NCBI RefSeq assembly: GCF_008370685.1 | Contig: NZ_VTZU01000026.1 | Span: forward strand, 1-64,000 | DNA: 64,000 nucleotides | Direction of reading: 5' to 3' | Source of the DNA: Aquimarina sp. RZ0 | Lineage (GTDB): Bacteria; Bacteroidota; Bacteroidia; Flavobacteriales; Flavobacteriaceae | Part shown: positions 54,703 through 63,691 of the stretch, piece by piece | Position numbering within the stretch: position 1 is the stretch's first letter | Layout: each line of letters opens with the position of its first letter | Notes under the pieces: model-generated | What the model was told of the DNA's origin: nothing | The model's database searches: none | What the model saw: the letters and a program-made list of their open reading frames with translations, nothing else | Position numbers and translations under genes: made by a program

Positions 54703-55305
54703 ATGACCCATACTCACCAATTAATAAAGTATTTAGAAACTTTTGGAGAATTATCATCAAAAGATAAAAAGATAATTATTGATCAGACATATTTTCAGAA
54801 ACTGGAAATTGGAGAAACATTTATTGAAACAGGAAAGACTGCTCATAAAATAGGATTTATCATTGAAGGAGTGTTTAGATATTTCTTTTATGACAGAGAA
54901 GGTAATGAAATTACTTCTTTTTTTATGATGGATAATCAATTTGTAACCAATATTATTAGTTTTAATGAACTCACTCCAAGCTCCGGGACTATTATGGCAG
55001 AGACTACTTGTTCTGTAATAATAATTGATAGAAATTCCTGGGAGTTGCTATCAGACTCAATCCCTGCCTGGAACAGCATAATTTCTGCAATTAGTAGTAA
55101 CACGTTACTGGAGAAAACTAATTTTCAGCGTCAAATAATCAATCAAGATGCAAAAAGTGCCTATTTGCAGTTTGTAGAAAAATATCCAACTGTAATACAG
55201 CGAGTTCCATTAATCCATATAGCCTCATTTCTTGGGATTACAAAGTTCTCACTAAGTAGAATTCGTAAAAAGATTGTAGCCGAAGAAAGATTAATTGCCA
55301 AATGA
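54703..55305 (+). CDS. Crp/Fnr-family transcriptional regulator
   Basis: A 200-aa protein with an N-terminal cyclic-nucleotide-binding-like beta roll (about 25-115; GETFIETGKTAHKIGFIIEG) and a C-terminal winged helix reading PLIHIASFLGITKFSLSRIRKKI. The cNMP pocket arginine pattern is not conserved, so the ligand is probably not cAMP. It lies 55 bases upstream of a lipoprotein gene and is probably its regulator. Confidence 0.9.
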   Translation: MTHTHQLIKYLETFGELSSKDKKIIIDQTYFQKLEIGETFIETGKTAHKIGFIIEGVFRYFFYDREGNEITSFFMMDNQFVTNIISFNELTPSSGTIMAETTCSVIIIDRNSWELLSDSIPAWNSIISAISSNTLLEKTNFQRQIINQDAKSAYLQFVEKYPTVIQRVPLIHIASFLGITKFSLSRIRKKIVAEERLIAK

Positions 55306-55360
55306 CAACCTGACTTCATAAAACTGAAAATATCTTTGCGCCAAAATAAAGATAGAAATT

Positions 55361-56287
55361 ATGAAGCAAATAAGTTTTTATATGTTGGCATTGATATTAG
55401 TAGTATCAGCCTGTAGCGAATCAGAATCAAACGTACCAGATGTTAAAATGATGACCATAAAATCTAGTAAAAAACATTTAGCCAAAGCTCAGATCTATAG
55501 ATGGTATCAATTGTATGAAAGAGAATTAAGTGATGTACGTATCGATAATACATTAGACATGCTTACAGATGATATCGTGGTGAAATCTGCTGCCGGAGAA
55601 GCAAGAGGAAAAGATGAGTACAAAGAACGGTTATCAGCGTTTGAAGGTTGGAAAAATGCACATCACGTGGATAACATAGAAGTACAACTTGGTGATGAAG
55701 GTACTATTTTATTAGAAACCGATATTCGCTACCAAAATATACGACCAAATGGAGATAAGTTTAGTTATTCATTGCATTATAATACAAAACTTATTGAAGA
55801 TGGTCACAATCTACCTGACTTTACATCTATAGAGATACAACCAACCGGAGAAACAAATGAAACATTTGTTGATGCCTATCCAGAGAATAGAACAAAATCA
55901 TTAATGCATTATTGGTTGGCAAATATGGAGCGATTAGACGGAAATGTAACTCCATTCAAAGAATTACTAGCACCAGGTTTTGAGCTAAATTTCTCAACCA
56001 GTACTGCACTTACATCTATTGATGAATTAGAAACTTGGCTGAATGGTGTACCTACGCAGTTAAAAGAGAGCAGTCATATACCAAAAGATTTTTCAGTAAA
56101 AACCATTGTAGAAAATGAATACGAAGTAACTGTGTTTTTTGATTGGCAGGGAGTTACAAAAGAAGGAACTAGGCTAAAAGCTACGACAAAACATATCTGG
56201 TATGTGGTAGATGATGTTAATGATAGATTTGCCAAAATATTAAAGGCTGATGTAACCCAAATAATACCCATAGAAGAAGTAGAGTAA
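55361..56287 (+). CDS. Lipoprotein with two SnoaL/NTF2-like domains
   Basis: A 308-aa lipoprotein; signal MKQISFYMLALILVVSAC with lipobox VSAC, followed by SESES. Two NTF2-like domains are predicted at about 45-165 (YRWYQLYERELSDVRIDN, DDIVVKSAAGEARGKDEYKE) and 180-300 (HYWLANMERLDGNVTPFKEL). Such folds bind small hydrophobic ligands or act as weak enzymes; no catalytic residues are evident. It is likely cotranscribed with the Crp-type regulator and may be its target. Confidence 0.8.
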   Translation: MKQISFYMLALILVVSACSESESNVPDVKMMTIKSSKKHLAKAQIYRWYQLYERELSDVRIDNTLDMLTDDIVVKSAAGEARGKDEYKERLSAFEGWKNAHHVDNIEVQLGDEGTILLETDIRYQNIRPNGDKFSYSLHYNTKLIEDGHNLPDFTSIEIQPTGETNETFVDAYPENRTKSLMHYWLANMERLDGNVTPFKELLAPGFELNFSTSTALTSIDELETWLNGVPTQLKESSHIPKDFSVKTIVENEYEVTVFFDWQGVTKEGTRLKATTKHIWYVVDDVNDRFAKILKADVTQIIPIEEVE

Positions 56288-56305
56288 ATATTAGTGCTGT
56301 ATTAT

Positions 56306-56463
56306 ACGATTTATAACTAAAAATTTCGCATATTCATCGTTTCTTTTTCCTTTCTACTTCGTTTAAAAAATAAACCGTAGCTATAGCTATGCTTGATTTT
56401 TTTGCCTTGCATAAAGAAAAAATAATTCAATGAATTTATACGAATTTTTTAATCACAAATCGT
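56306..56463 (+). mobile_element. Family A element, copy 6
   Basis: 158 bp with AT at 56304-56305 and 56464-56465, 18 bases after a stop codon and upstream of that unit's terminator. Confidence 0.88.
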
Positions 56464-56503
56464 ATTAGTACTGATTAATTGGTTGTGCGATAGTAGGTGA
56501 AAA

Positions 56504-56546
56504 CGGTAGTAATTTTAGCGTAGGGCTAAATTACTATCGTTTTTTT
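56504..56546 (+). terminator. Rho-independent terminator
   Basis: GGTAGTAATTTTAGC pairs with GCTAAATTACTATC and is followed by seven Ts. It ends the Crp-lipoprotein unit beyond the element. The last Ts merge into a REP-like repeat. Confidence 0.85.
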
Positions 56547-56585
56547 ACTCGATAATCGAGATTTAAATGCTCCGAGGTAGTTTGC
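56545..56585. repeat. REP-like repeat copy 6, truncated
   Basis: ACTCGATAATCGAGATTTAA, then GCTCCGAGGTAGTTTGC, lacking the GCTTGCCTCG part; the second arm of the hairpin is deleted. Confidence 0.65.
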
Positions 56586-56687
56586 TTATATAAAATCCTT
56601 ATTGTCAACTGAATAAAATTCAGATGAGAAATAAAAAGAGGTGATTTTATTTCTTGCCGCACTTTTCTTAAAATATATAAGGCAGAT

Positions 56688-57956
56688 TTATTTAGATATA
56701 CTAAAATCTTCCAGAAGGATGCTTTTACTGTTAGATAAATCTGTAATACTTAAAAATTTGACCTTACCAGCTCCCAGAAATCGATAGCGTATCCCTATCA
56801 AGTTTCCGATAGAATTATTGTAGCTGTTGGTATATACTGCTTGTTGATCTATAAAAATAGTTACTTTTTTTTCTTTAATCTGGATGTCAATATCTCTGAA
56901 ATCAGAAAAATCAATTCCAAAATCGGAAAGATCATGTTCTTTACCACTATAATATACATCATTGAGTATTAAGTTAATATCAGAAACACAACCCGGTATC
57001 GAAAACGGAATGACTATGACTCCATTAGTCCCCAATATGACGATTTTTAATTTCTGACAAACAGCCCACTTCTCCCTATAGGCATTACGAATTACTGTTT
57101 TTATAGATATATAATCTCCAGAAACATTTTTAAAATCGTTGACTAAATGAAAAGAAGAAACAACAGGTGATTGCTGTGTAGCAATTTCTTCTACAATAGA
57201 TAAAGGCATAGATAGCGTATGAGATCGTATATCATCACTTTGGATGTATTTGGGAACGGGTTCATAATCAACTGTTCCTATCCAGTCATTAGAGCCAATA
57301 AATAGATCGTGTTCTTTGATCACTTCTCCATCAACCAGTAATTTAGCATTAAAATAACCAGGAAAATAATAAATACCCGTAGCTTGCCTTTGCTGAGGTT
57401 TTATTTTGATGGTTTTAGTAACATCCCAATATTGCTGTATATAAATATTATCCGATTGTAACCGTGGCAGATCAAAATCAAAAATTACAGAATTAGGAAG
57501 TCCTTTAGTAATAGGTCTACTGCTAAAAGTTACTTGAGATATATCAATGGTTTCAGTTTTGTTATAAAATCCTGTCATCGAATAAAATGAGATAAATGCA
57601 ATAGCCATGATTGCTGCAGTAATAAAAATGATTCCAATATGCTGTAATACATTTTTCTCTAACCAGCTAGCTTTTTTTCTGTCATTTTTATTCTTAAAAT
57701 CCCTCCAGTTCTCATATCCTGCAAATTTAGAAAGCGTATTTAGCGTACTGATACTTGGAGAATTATTATAAGTAACTCTCCCCCAGATACGTTTTAATGT
57801 AGTAGCGCTTAATAATATCTGTGTATGTTGCTGAATATGCTCACTTAATTCTATAAACACATCATTGTGCCAGAGATCAGAACTCCCCCAACCTAATTTT
57901 TTCTCAATTTCGAGCAGGCATTGCTGTACTAGTTTATGTTCTGGATATGTATTCAT
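56688..57956 (-). CDS. Membrane protein with N-terminal HTH-like domain
   Basis: About 422 aa starting MNTYPEHKLVQQCLLEIEKK (57956; an upstream ATG at 57968 is possible). Residues 1-95 resemble a small DNA-binding domain seen in Bacteroidota (LSATTLKRIWGRVTYNNSPS, STLNTLSKFAGYENWRDFK). A single helix follows (IGIIFITAAIMAIAFISFYS, about 105-125) and then a beta-rich, probably periplasmic domain. This gives a cytoplasmic DNA-binding to periplasmic sensor arrangement. It is divergent from a secreted LamG-like gene, which could be its target. The C-terminal domain is unassigned. Confidence 0.7.
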   Translation of the reverse strand: MNTYPEHKLVQQCLLEIEKKLGWGSSDLWHNDVFIELSEHIQQHTQILLSATTLKRIWGRVTYNNSPSISTLNTLSKFAGYENWRDFKNKNDRKKASWLEKNVLQHIGIIFITAAIMAIAFISFYSMTGFYNKTETIDISQVTFSSRPITKGLPNSVIFDFDLPRLQSDNIYIQQYWDVTKTIKIKPQQRQATGIYYFPGYFNAKLLVDGEVIKEHDLFIGSNDWIGTVDYEPVPKYIQSDDIRSHTLSMPLSIVEEIATQQSPVVSSFHLVNDFKNVSGDYISIKTVIRNAYREKWAVCQKLKIVILGTNGVIVIPFSIPGCVSDINLILNDVYYSGKEHDLSDFGIDFSDFRDIDIQIKEKKVTIFIDQQAVYTNSYNNSIGNLIGIRYRFLGAGKVKFLSITDLSNSKSILLEDFSISK

Positions 57957-58074
57957 GAATAATAGCAAAAGTCATCAAAAATTGTGACTTGAACAACAAT
58001 GAACGAGATTGAATCAACTTGTTTGTGGTGTGTATAAGATCCTTCAGAGCTTTGTATATAATCAAAAAACAAAT

Positions 58075-59184
58075 ATGATGGTTAGATTAATAGTATGGAT
58101 ACTTTTAAGTATATTTTGTTTTCAAAAAATAAATGCTCAAAATAGTATTCCATTAGATACACTACATTGGGAAATAAATGCTCAGTCCTATAAGTTAGAA
58201 AATTATAAAGGGAAGGATGCAATTTATATTAAGCAAGGCTTGGCATTTCTAAAAGACACAAAATTTTTAAACGGAACCATTGAGTTCGATGTATATCTTA
58301 CAGAACAACAGGGATTCCCGGGAATTCGATTTAGGGCTACTGATAGAAATAATATGGAATCTTTTTATATCCGCTCACATTTGTCCGGAAAACCTGATGG
58401 TAATCAAGTGGCTCCGGTGATTAATGGAAGTACACCATGGCAATTATATTTTGGTCCAAAATATTCTTTTATCTATAATTACAATTATGATAGATGGACA
58501 CATATAAAAATAGTTGTCAATGGGCAAAGAGCGCAGGTATATTTAGATAATGCCAGGACAGCTCACCTGTCCTGGAAGTTAATACATGAACCAAAAGAAG
58601 GAGAAATTGCCATAGGAGGTGGTGGATCTGCGATGTATTATGCTAATTTTAAAATCAATAAAAATGAAGATCAGATTATAGATTTTAAACCTACAGAAAG
58701 AACAGCTATAGAAGGCTTGATTTCAGAATGGGAAATCTCTGATAAATTTGAAGAAAAACGATTAGAAGATCTATCAATCGTAAATGCTCTTATACAATCC
58801 AGGAAATGGGGTGAAAAAAAGATAGAAGTAGAAGAAGGTACTGCTGCTAATATTGCTCGGCAGGTAATCCTAAGAGATGTAACTCCAGGGAATACTGTTT
58901 TTGCAAAAATCACGGTCGATTCTGATAAAGATCAAATAAAACTCTTTGAGTTTGGATATAGTGATCGAGTGGTAGTTATTTTAAACAATGAAGCTATCTA
59001 TAGAGGGACGAATAAATGGCGTTCCCGGGATTATCGTTATCTGGGAACCATAGGATTATTTGATGCAGTCTACCTAAATTTTAAAAAGGGAAAAAATACC
59101 TTGCTATTAGCAGTGTCTGAAGATTTTGGTGGCTGGCTTGTTACAGGTCGGTTCCCGGATTTAAAAGAAATAAAGGTGGAATAA
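58075..59184 (+). CDS. Secreted LamG/concanavalin-like domain protein
   Basis: About 370 aa. I choose MMVRLIVWILLSIFCFQKIN (58075), a signal peptide ending NAQ; the extra 22 residues from 58009 do not look coding. Residues 30-210 form a concanavalin-like sandwich (FLNGTIEFDVYLTEQQGFPG, GIRFRATDRNNMESFYIRSH, WTHIKIVVNGQRAQVYLDN). The C-terminal part looks like a beta-jelly-roll (VVILNNEAIYRGTNKWRSRD). There is no T9SS tail. Possible carbohydrate-binding periplasmic protein; divergent from the HTH-membrane protein. Confidence 0.75.
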   Translation: MMVRLIVWILLSIFCFQKINAQNSIPLDTLHWEINAQSYKLENYKGKDAIYIKQGLAFLKDTKFLNGTIEFDVYLTEQQGFPGIRFRATDRNNMESFYIRSHLSGKPDGNQVAPVINGSTPWQLYFGPKYSFIYNYNYDRWTHIKIVVNGQRAQVYLDNARTAHLSWKLIHEPKEGEIAIGGGGSAMYYANFKINKNEDQIIDFKPTERTAIEGLISEWEISDKFEEKRLEDLSIVNALIQSRKWGEKKIEVEEGTAANIARQVILRDVTPGNTVFAKITVDSDKDQIKLFEFGYSDRVVVILNNEAIYRGTNKWRSRDYRYLGTIGLFDAVYLNFKKGKNTLLLAVSEDFGGWLVTGRFPDLKEIKVE

Positions 59185-59253
59185 TTCCTATTTAAAAGGA
59201 AAAATTCCTAATATCAATTATTTCTTTTAGTTTTGTATTTCAAAAGAAATATA

Positions 59254-60645
59254 ATGTCAGAAAAATTATATTCTGTTATAGATGTAGAAACTACAGGTAA
59301 AGGGATACATGGGAATCGAATTACAGAAATTTGTATTGTAATATTACAAGGAAATAAAATAATAGATAAATATACATCTCTGGTGAATCCTGAGTGTAAT
59401 ATTCCACCATTTATTACAGGGCTCACAGGTATTGATAATGACTTGGTAAGAGATGCCCCCAGATTTCATGAAATTGCAGAACAGATTATCAATATGACAA
59501 CCGGAGCTATTTTTGTAGCACATAATGTGAATTTTGATTATAACGTAATTAAAGAAGAGTTTAGAAACCTTGGCTATTCTTTTGTTCGTAAAAAATTATG
59601 TACTGTGCGTTTGTCCAGAAAACTAATTCCGGGAATGCTATCCTATAGCTTAGGAAAGTTGTGTACCTCGCTTAACATACCATTAGAAGATCGACATAGG
59701 GCAGAAGGAGATACAGATGCTACCGTAATTTTATTTAAACGTATTCTGGAGTTAGATCCAGATTTTGAACTGATCGATAAGTTTCTTAATGTTCGCTCAA
59801 AAGAAGCTACACTACCACCACATTTAAAGATGGCAGATATTGATGCATTGCCAGAAGAGACAGGAATTTATTTGTTTAAAGATCAAAAAGGGGTAGTTAT
59901 CTATGTTGGCAAGGCTAAGAACATAAGGCAGCGTGTTATAAGCCATTTTTATGATAAAAAAAATAAAGAATTTGCATTGTGTCAGGCAACCTATGCTATC
60001 GACTATGAGGTGACTGGAAATGAATTAATAGCCTTATTATTAGAATCAGAAAAAATACAAAAGCACTATCCAAAATTCAATAGTGCGCAAAAAAGACCCG
60101 TCGCTCCTTACAAGATCATCTCTTATATAAATAGAAAAGGAGTAATTCATCTGGCAATAGACCGATCAAATGCTGCCAGTTACTCTTTTGATATATTTTA
60201 TAGTAGAACCGAAGCAATAGAAAAGCTAGAGCAGCTATGTTCTGAATATCAGTTGTGTCCCAGATATTGCAGTTTACAAAGTACAACAGAACGATGCTCG
60301 CACTATAAAATTAAGAATTGTAAAGGGATTTGCGAAGGCAAAGAATCAATAGCACTGTACAATATGAGGGTTCATAAGGCACTGGCATTACTCAAAAAAA
60401 GTAAGGAAAGTTACTTGATTAGAGAACGGGGAAGAAGTATAGAAGAACAAAGTTTTGTAATGATTCAGGATGGGATCTATAAAGGTTTTGGGTATGTTGA
60501 TGAGAATGAAAAAATTGTAAGCTTAGAGGATTGCGAGAATTTTTTATACCTGCAAAAACACACCTATCATACTACCAAAATTATAAAAAGCTATCTACGT
60601 AAAAACGGCAAAAAAAATATAGTTACAATAAATTCTTATACCTAA
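59254..60645 (+). CDS. DnaQ-type exonuclease fused to GIY-YIG (UvrC/Cho-like) nuclease
   Basis: About 463 aa, starting MSEKLYSVIDVETTG (59254); the start at 59233 adds an unlikely leader. The N-terminal DEDDh 3'-5' exonuclease has VIDVETTG, HNVNFDYN and HRAEGDTDAT. A GIY-YIG endonuclease domain follows at about 205-285 (TGIYLFKDQKGVVIYVGKAK), then a UvrC-like Cys-rich segment (CPRYCSLQSTTERC... CKGICEG). This fusion is known in Bacteroidota and Actinobacteria as a DNA polymerase III epsilon/Cho-like nuclease, and probably acts in excision repair. A TAGTTTTG -7-like element is at 59228-59235. Confidence 0.9.
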   Translation: MSEKLYSVIDVETTGKGIHGNRITEICIVILQGNKIIDKYTSLVNPECNIPPFITGLTGIDNDLVRDAPRFHEIAEQIINMTTGAIFVAHNVNFDYNVIKEEFRNLGYSFVRKKLCTVRLSRKLIPGMLSYSLGKLCTSLNIPLEDRHRAEGDTDATVILFKRILELDPDFELIDKFLNVRSKEATLPPHLKMADIDALPEETGIYLFKDQKGVVIYVGKAKNIRQRVISHFYDKKNKEFALCQATYAIDYEVTGNELIALLLESEKIQKHYPKFNSAQKRPVAPYKIISYINRKGVIHLAIDRSNAASYSFDIFYSRTEAIEKLEQLCSEYQLCPRYCSLQSTTERCSHYKIKNCKGICEGKESIALYNMRVHKALALLKKSKESYLIRERGRSIEEQSFVMIQDGIYKGFGYVDENEKIVSLEDCENFLYLQKHTYHTTKIIKSYLRKNGKKNIVTINSYT

Positions 60646-60748
60646 GGAACGACTATATAAGTTTCTGTTCTATAAATTATAACAAAAGAATAGCATTTGT
60701 TCTTTATAATATTTAGTATTTTGAACGATATTTTAATTTTTTTTATTT

Positions 60749-61471
60749 ATGAAAAATATATTGACAATTGTAATAGGATTGCTAAATTTTGTTCTATATA
60801 GCCAGGAAACAATTGATTTTCCTTCTAAAGATGAACTTTTGGTGACGGCAGATGTTTATGAAGCAAAAGATAGTAATCAGTTTATTATCTTATTTCATCA
60901 GGCAGGGTGGAGTCGTGGAGAGTATAAGGAGATTGCTCCAAAACTTACTGAGTTGGGATACAATTGTATCGCTATAGATCAGCGATCAGGAGGAGAGGTA
61001 AATGGGGTAAAAAATAAAACAAATGCTTTAGCCACAAAGAAAGGAAAATCAACAGAGTTTGTTGATGCCTTCCAGGATATACAAGCAGCCGTAACTTATG
61101 TTAAAACAATCTACAAGCCTGAAAAAGTAATTATTTGGGGAAGCTCTTATTCCTCTTCATTAGTGCTGAAATATGCTGGTGATCACCCAGATGAGGTGCA
61201 AGCAGTACTGTCTTTTTCTCCAGGCGAATATTTTAAACAAAAAGGATTTATTGCCAAGAGCGCTGCAACTATAAAGATCCCGGTTTTTATTACCTCTGCT
61301 CAAAACGAAAAGAAAAACTGGTTAGGAATATATGATGCTATTCCCACAAGTACTAAAAAATCTTTTCTCCCTGCGACAAAAGGGAATCATGGATCCAGAG
61401 CGCTATGGGCTAAGTTTTCTGATAATGGTGCATATTGGGATGAAGTACAGAAATTTTTGAAAACTATCTAA
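60749..61471 (+). CDS. Secreted alpha/beta hydrolase (dienelactone-hydrolase-like)
   Basis: A 240-aa exported enzyme with signal peptide MKNILTIVIGLLNFVLYSQ. The alpha/beta-hydrolase core shows IILFHQAGWSRGEYKEIAPK (oxyanion loop), the nucleophile elbow IWGSSYSSSLVLKYA, and the late KGNHGSRALW giving the catalytic His; the acid should be near SAQNEKKN. It is probably an esterase or peptidase of the periplasm. A single gene; substrate unknown. Confidence 0.82.
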   Translation: MKNILTIVIGLLNFVLYSQETIDFPSKDELLVTADVYEAKDSNQFIILFHQAGWSRGEYKEIAPKLTELGYNCIAIDQRSGGEVNGVKNKTNALATKKGKSTEFVDAFQDIQAAVTYVKTIYKPEKVIIWGSSYSSSLVLKYAGDHPDEVQAVLSFSPGEYFKQKGFIAKSAATIKIPVFITSAQNEKKNWLGIYDAIPTSTKKSFLPATKGNHGSRALWAKFSDNGAYWDEVQKFLKTI

Positions 61472-61842
61472 ACGTATATAAAATTGTATTGCTTTTTGGG
61501 TCTTAAGAGAAGATACTATTTGTTATTTAAATTTACCATTACAATAGAAGAAGAACATTTTATTGCAGTGAACTTATCATAATAAGTAGTGCTTTTTAAC
61601 CGAAAAGTTTGGCTTTTGTACTATAATGAAGCAGGTTTTTTTCGGTATAGCCATGGCTCCAGTTAAAAAACCAACAAAATTAGCGTGCAAAATGTAAATT
61701 TTGCAGGTCAAAGCAGTCCTCAAGATGAGCTCAGTAAATCCAAAAGAATACATAATATGAGATAACTTTTTAACCATAAAAGGGACTAAAATAGGTTTTT
61801 ATGGGTTAGATTGCCGGCTGAAATTTTAATAGCAACTCAAAA
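61472..61842. other. Gap without recognisable features
   Basis: No gene, terminator or repeat family is seen. The sequence is AT-rich with a few short palindromes. Confidence 0.35.
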
Positions 61843-63348
61843 ATGAAAAATGACGTTTTATTGGCACTTTTTATTATAACTACTGGATACAATTATGCAC
61901 AACCACCAGGACCTTCAACCGGATTCAGGTGGGTATTGTGGGATCAATACTCTGATGAGTTTAATGGAGCTTCGTTAGATCAAACTAAATGGAGAGACCG
62001 TTTTAATGGATGGAATGGAAGTGTGCCTGCAAAATTCGATCCCTCTACCATATCCGTGCAGGGAGGTAATATGCAAATGACTAATAAAAAACTTGCCGTA
62101 CCTGATGGGCGATATACGATTTGAGGAGGAGCAGTTCAGTCTTTAGAAAAGACATCGAATTTTGGCTATTATGAATGTAAATTCAGAGCCTCAAGGATAT
62201 CAATGTCTACTACTTTTTGGTTGTCTAATGCAAAAACAAATATTATTGGCCCTACAAATCTAAGCAGTGATTGTGGCAATGATAAATGGAGCTAGGAATT
62301 GGATATTGCAGAGAGTATAGGAGGTGATTTTAATAAGCCATGGGCATCCAATTTTAGAACAAAAATGAATTTTAATACACATTATCGTTATGTGGATTGC
62401 AATGGGGCTCCAGAAGTATTTTATTCTGCAGGAAACAATGCTGTAGAAGGAAATGGTCAACAGGCCGATGCAAATTTGGTAGGAAGTGAATCCTGGGAGG
62501 ATTATCATACGTATGGTTGCTATTGGAAAGATACCAAGACCTTTGATTTTTATGTCGATACTAATTTTGCGGGAACTGTTATTGGTAGAATAGATGTGGT
62601 AGATACTCCATTTTCTGAGCCAATGGGTATTAATATGGTCACAGAGACATATGATTTTGTTCGCCCTATCCAAGTGATGCCGAACTTGCTGATAATGCTA
62701 TTAATACCTCATATTACGACTGGATACGTTCGTACAGACTTATTCCTATATTTGATCCGGAACCAAATAGCTCAGGCGGCAGTAATGGTACTGTTAATTT
62801 ACCTAATGGAGATTTGGAAAATGGCGATTTGAGTGATTGGACAGGATGGGGAGGTACCATTGAGAAGTAAGTAATACGGATGTGTATGCAGGGAACTATG
62901 CTGCTCATATAAAGGTGGCTGGAACACATGAAAAAGTAGTGGAACTTGCTACAAATACAACATATGTTTTATCAGCATATGTAAAAGTAACTAGTGGAGA
63001 AATTAATCTGGGCATTAAAGAAAATACTACAAGTGGTACCATTATAGAAAGTATTAGACTTACAAATACTGACTATGAGAAGGCGACAGTTACTTTTACA
63101 ACAGGATCTGAGAGAAATTTGAAGTTTTTCTTGTTTGCTCCACAGGAAACAGATGAGGGGTTTGGAGATAATTTTGAGATTGCTGCAGTAGGAGGAAACC
63201 CTGTTTTGGTAAAGCCTGCTGTTTTTATAGAAGATTTTAGTTTTACGAATGACCCGGTATTGAATCCGCAAGGAGATCAATTAACACTCTCCTGTCTTAT
63301 ACTTACAAAGCGAATCTGGATAGAGAAATGCAAGTTCATATCTATAAT

Positions 63349-63507
63349 ACGATTTACGAATAAAAATTTCGCATCTAATGACATTCTTTTTCTACTATAT
63401 TTTCTTCATAAAATGAAACAATAGCTATGGCTATTCTTTAATTTGATTCATCAATCTAGCGAAAAATCCTTGCCATTATTTTTACGAAATTCTCACCCGT
63501 AAATCGT
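63349..63507 (+). mobile_element. Family B element, copy 2, inside the GH16 pseudogene
   Basis: 159 bp with AT at 63347-63348 and 63508-63509. It is the reverse complement of the copy at 38290-38448. It starts like family A (ACGATTTACGAATAAAAATT) and is followed by a family A element 26 bases later. Confidence 0.87.
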
Positions 63508-63533
63508 ATGATTCTGAAATTATAGCATCTGAT

Positions 63534-63691
63534 ACGATTTATAACTAAAAATTTCGCATATTCATCGTTTCTTTTTCCTTTCTACTTCGTTTAAAAAATA
63601 AACCGTAGCTATAGCTATGCTTGATTTTTTTGCCTTGCATAAAGAAAAAATAATTCAATGAATTTATACGAATTTTTTAATCACAAATCGT
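63534..63691 (+). mobile_element. Family A element, copy 7, inside the GH16 pseudogene
   Basis: 158 bp with AT at 63532-63533 and 63692-63693. Its outward ATG (63658) opens MNLYEFFNHKSY in frame with the T9SS tail DVNNTAILSN. Confidence 0.88.

Noticed and set aside
62122..62296. Stop codon readthrough or recoding (TGA as Trp) in the GH16 gene
   Set aside because: The same gene also has a TAG, several frameshifts and two insertions, so decay explains it better.
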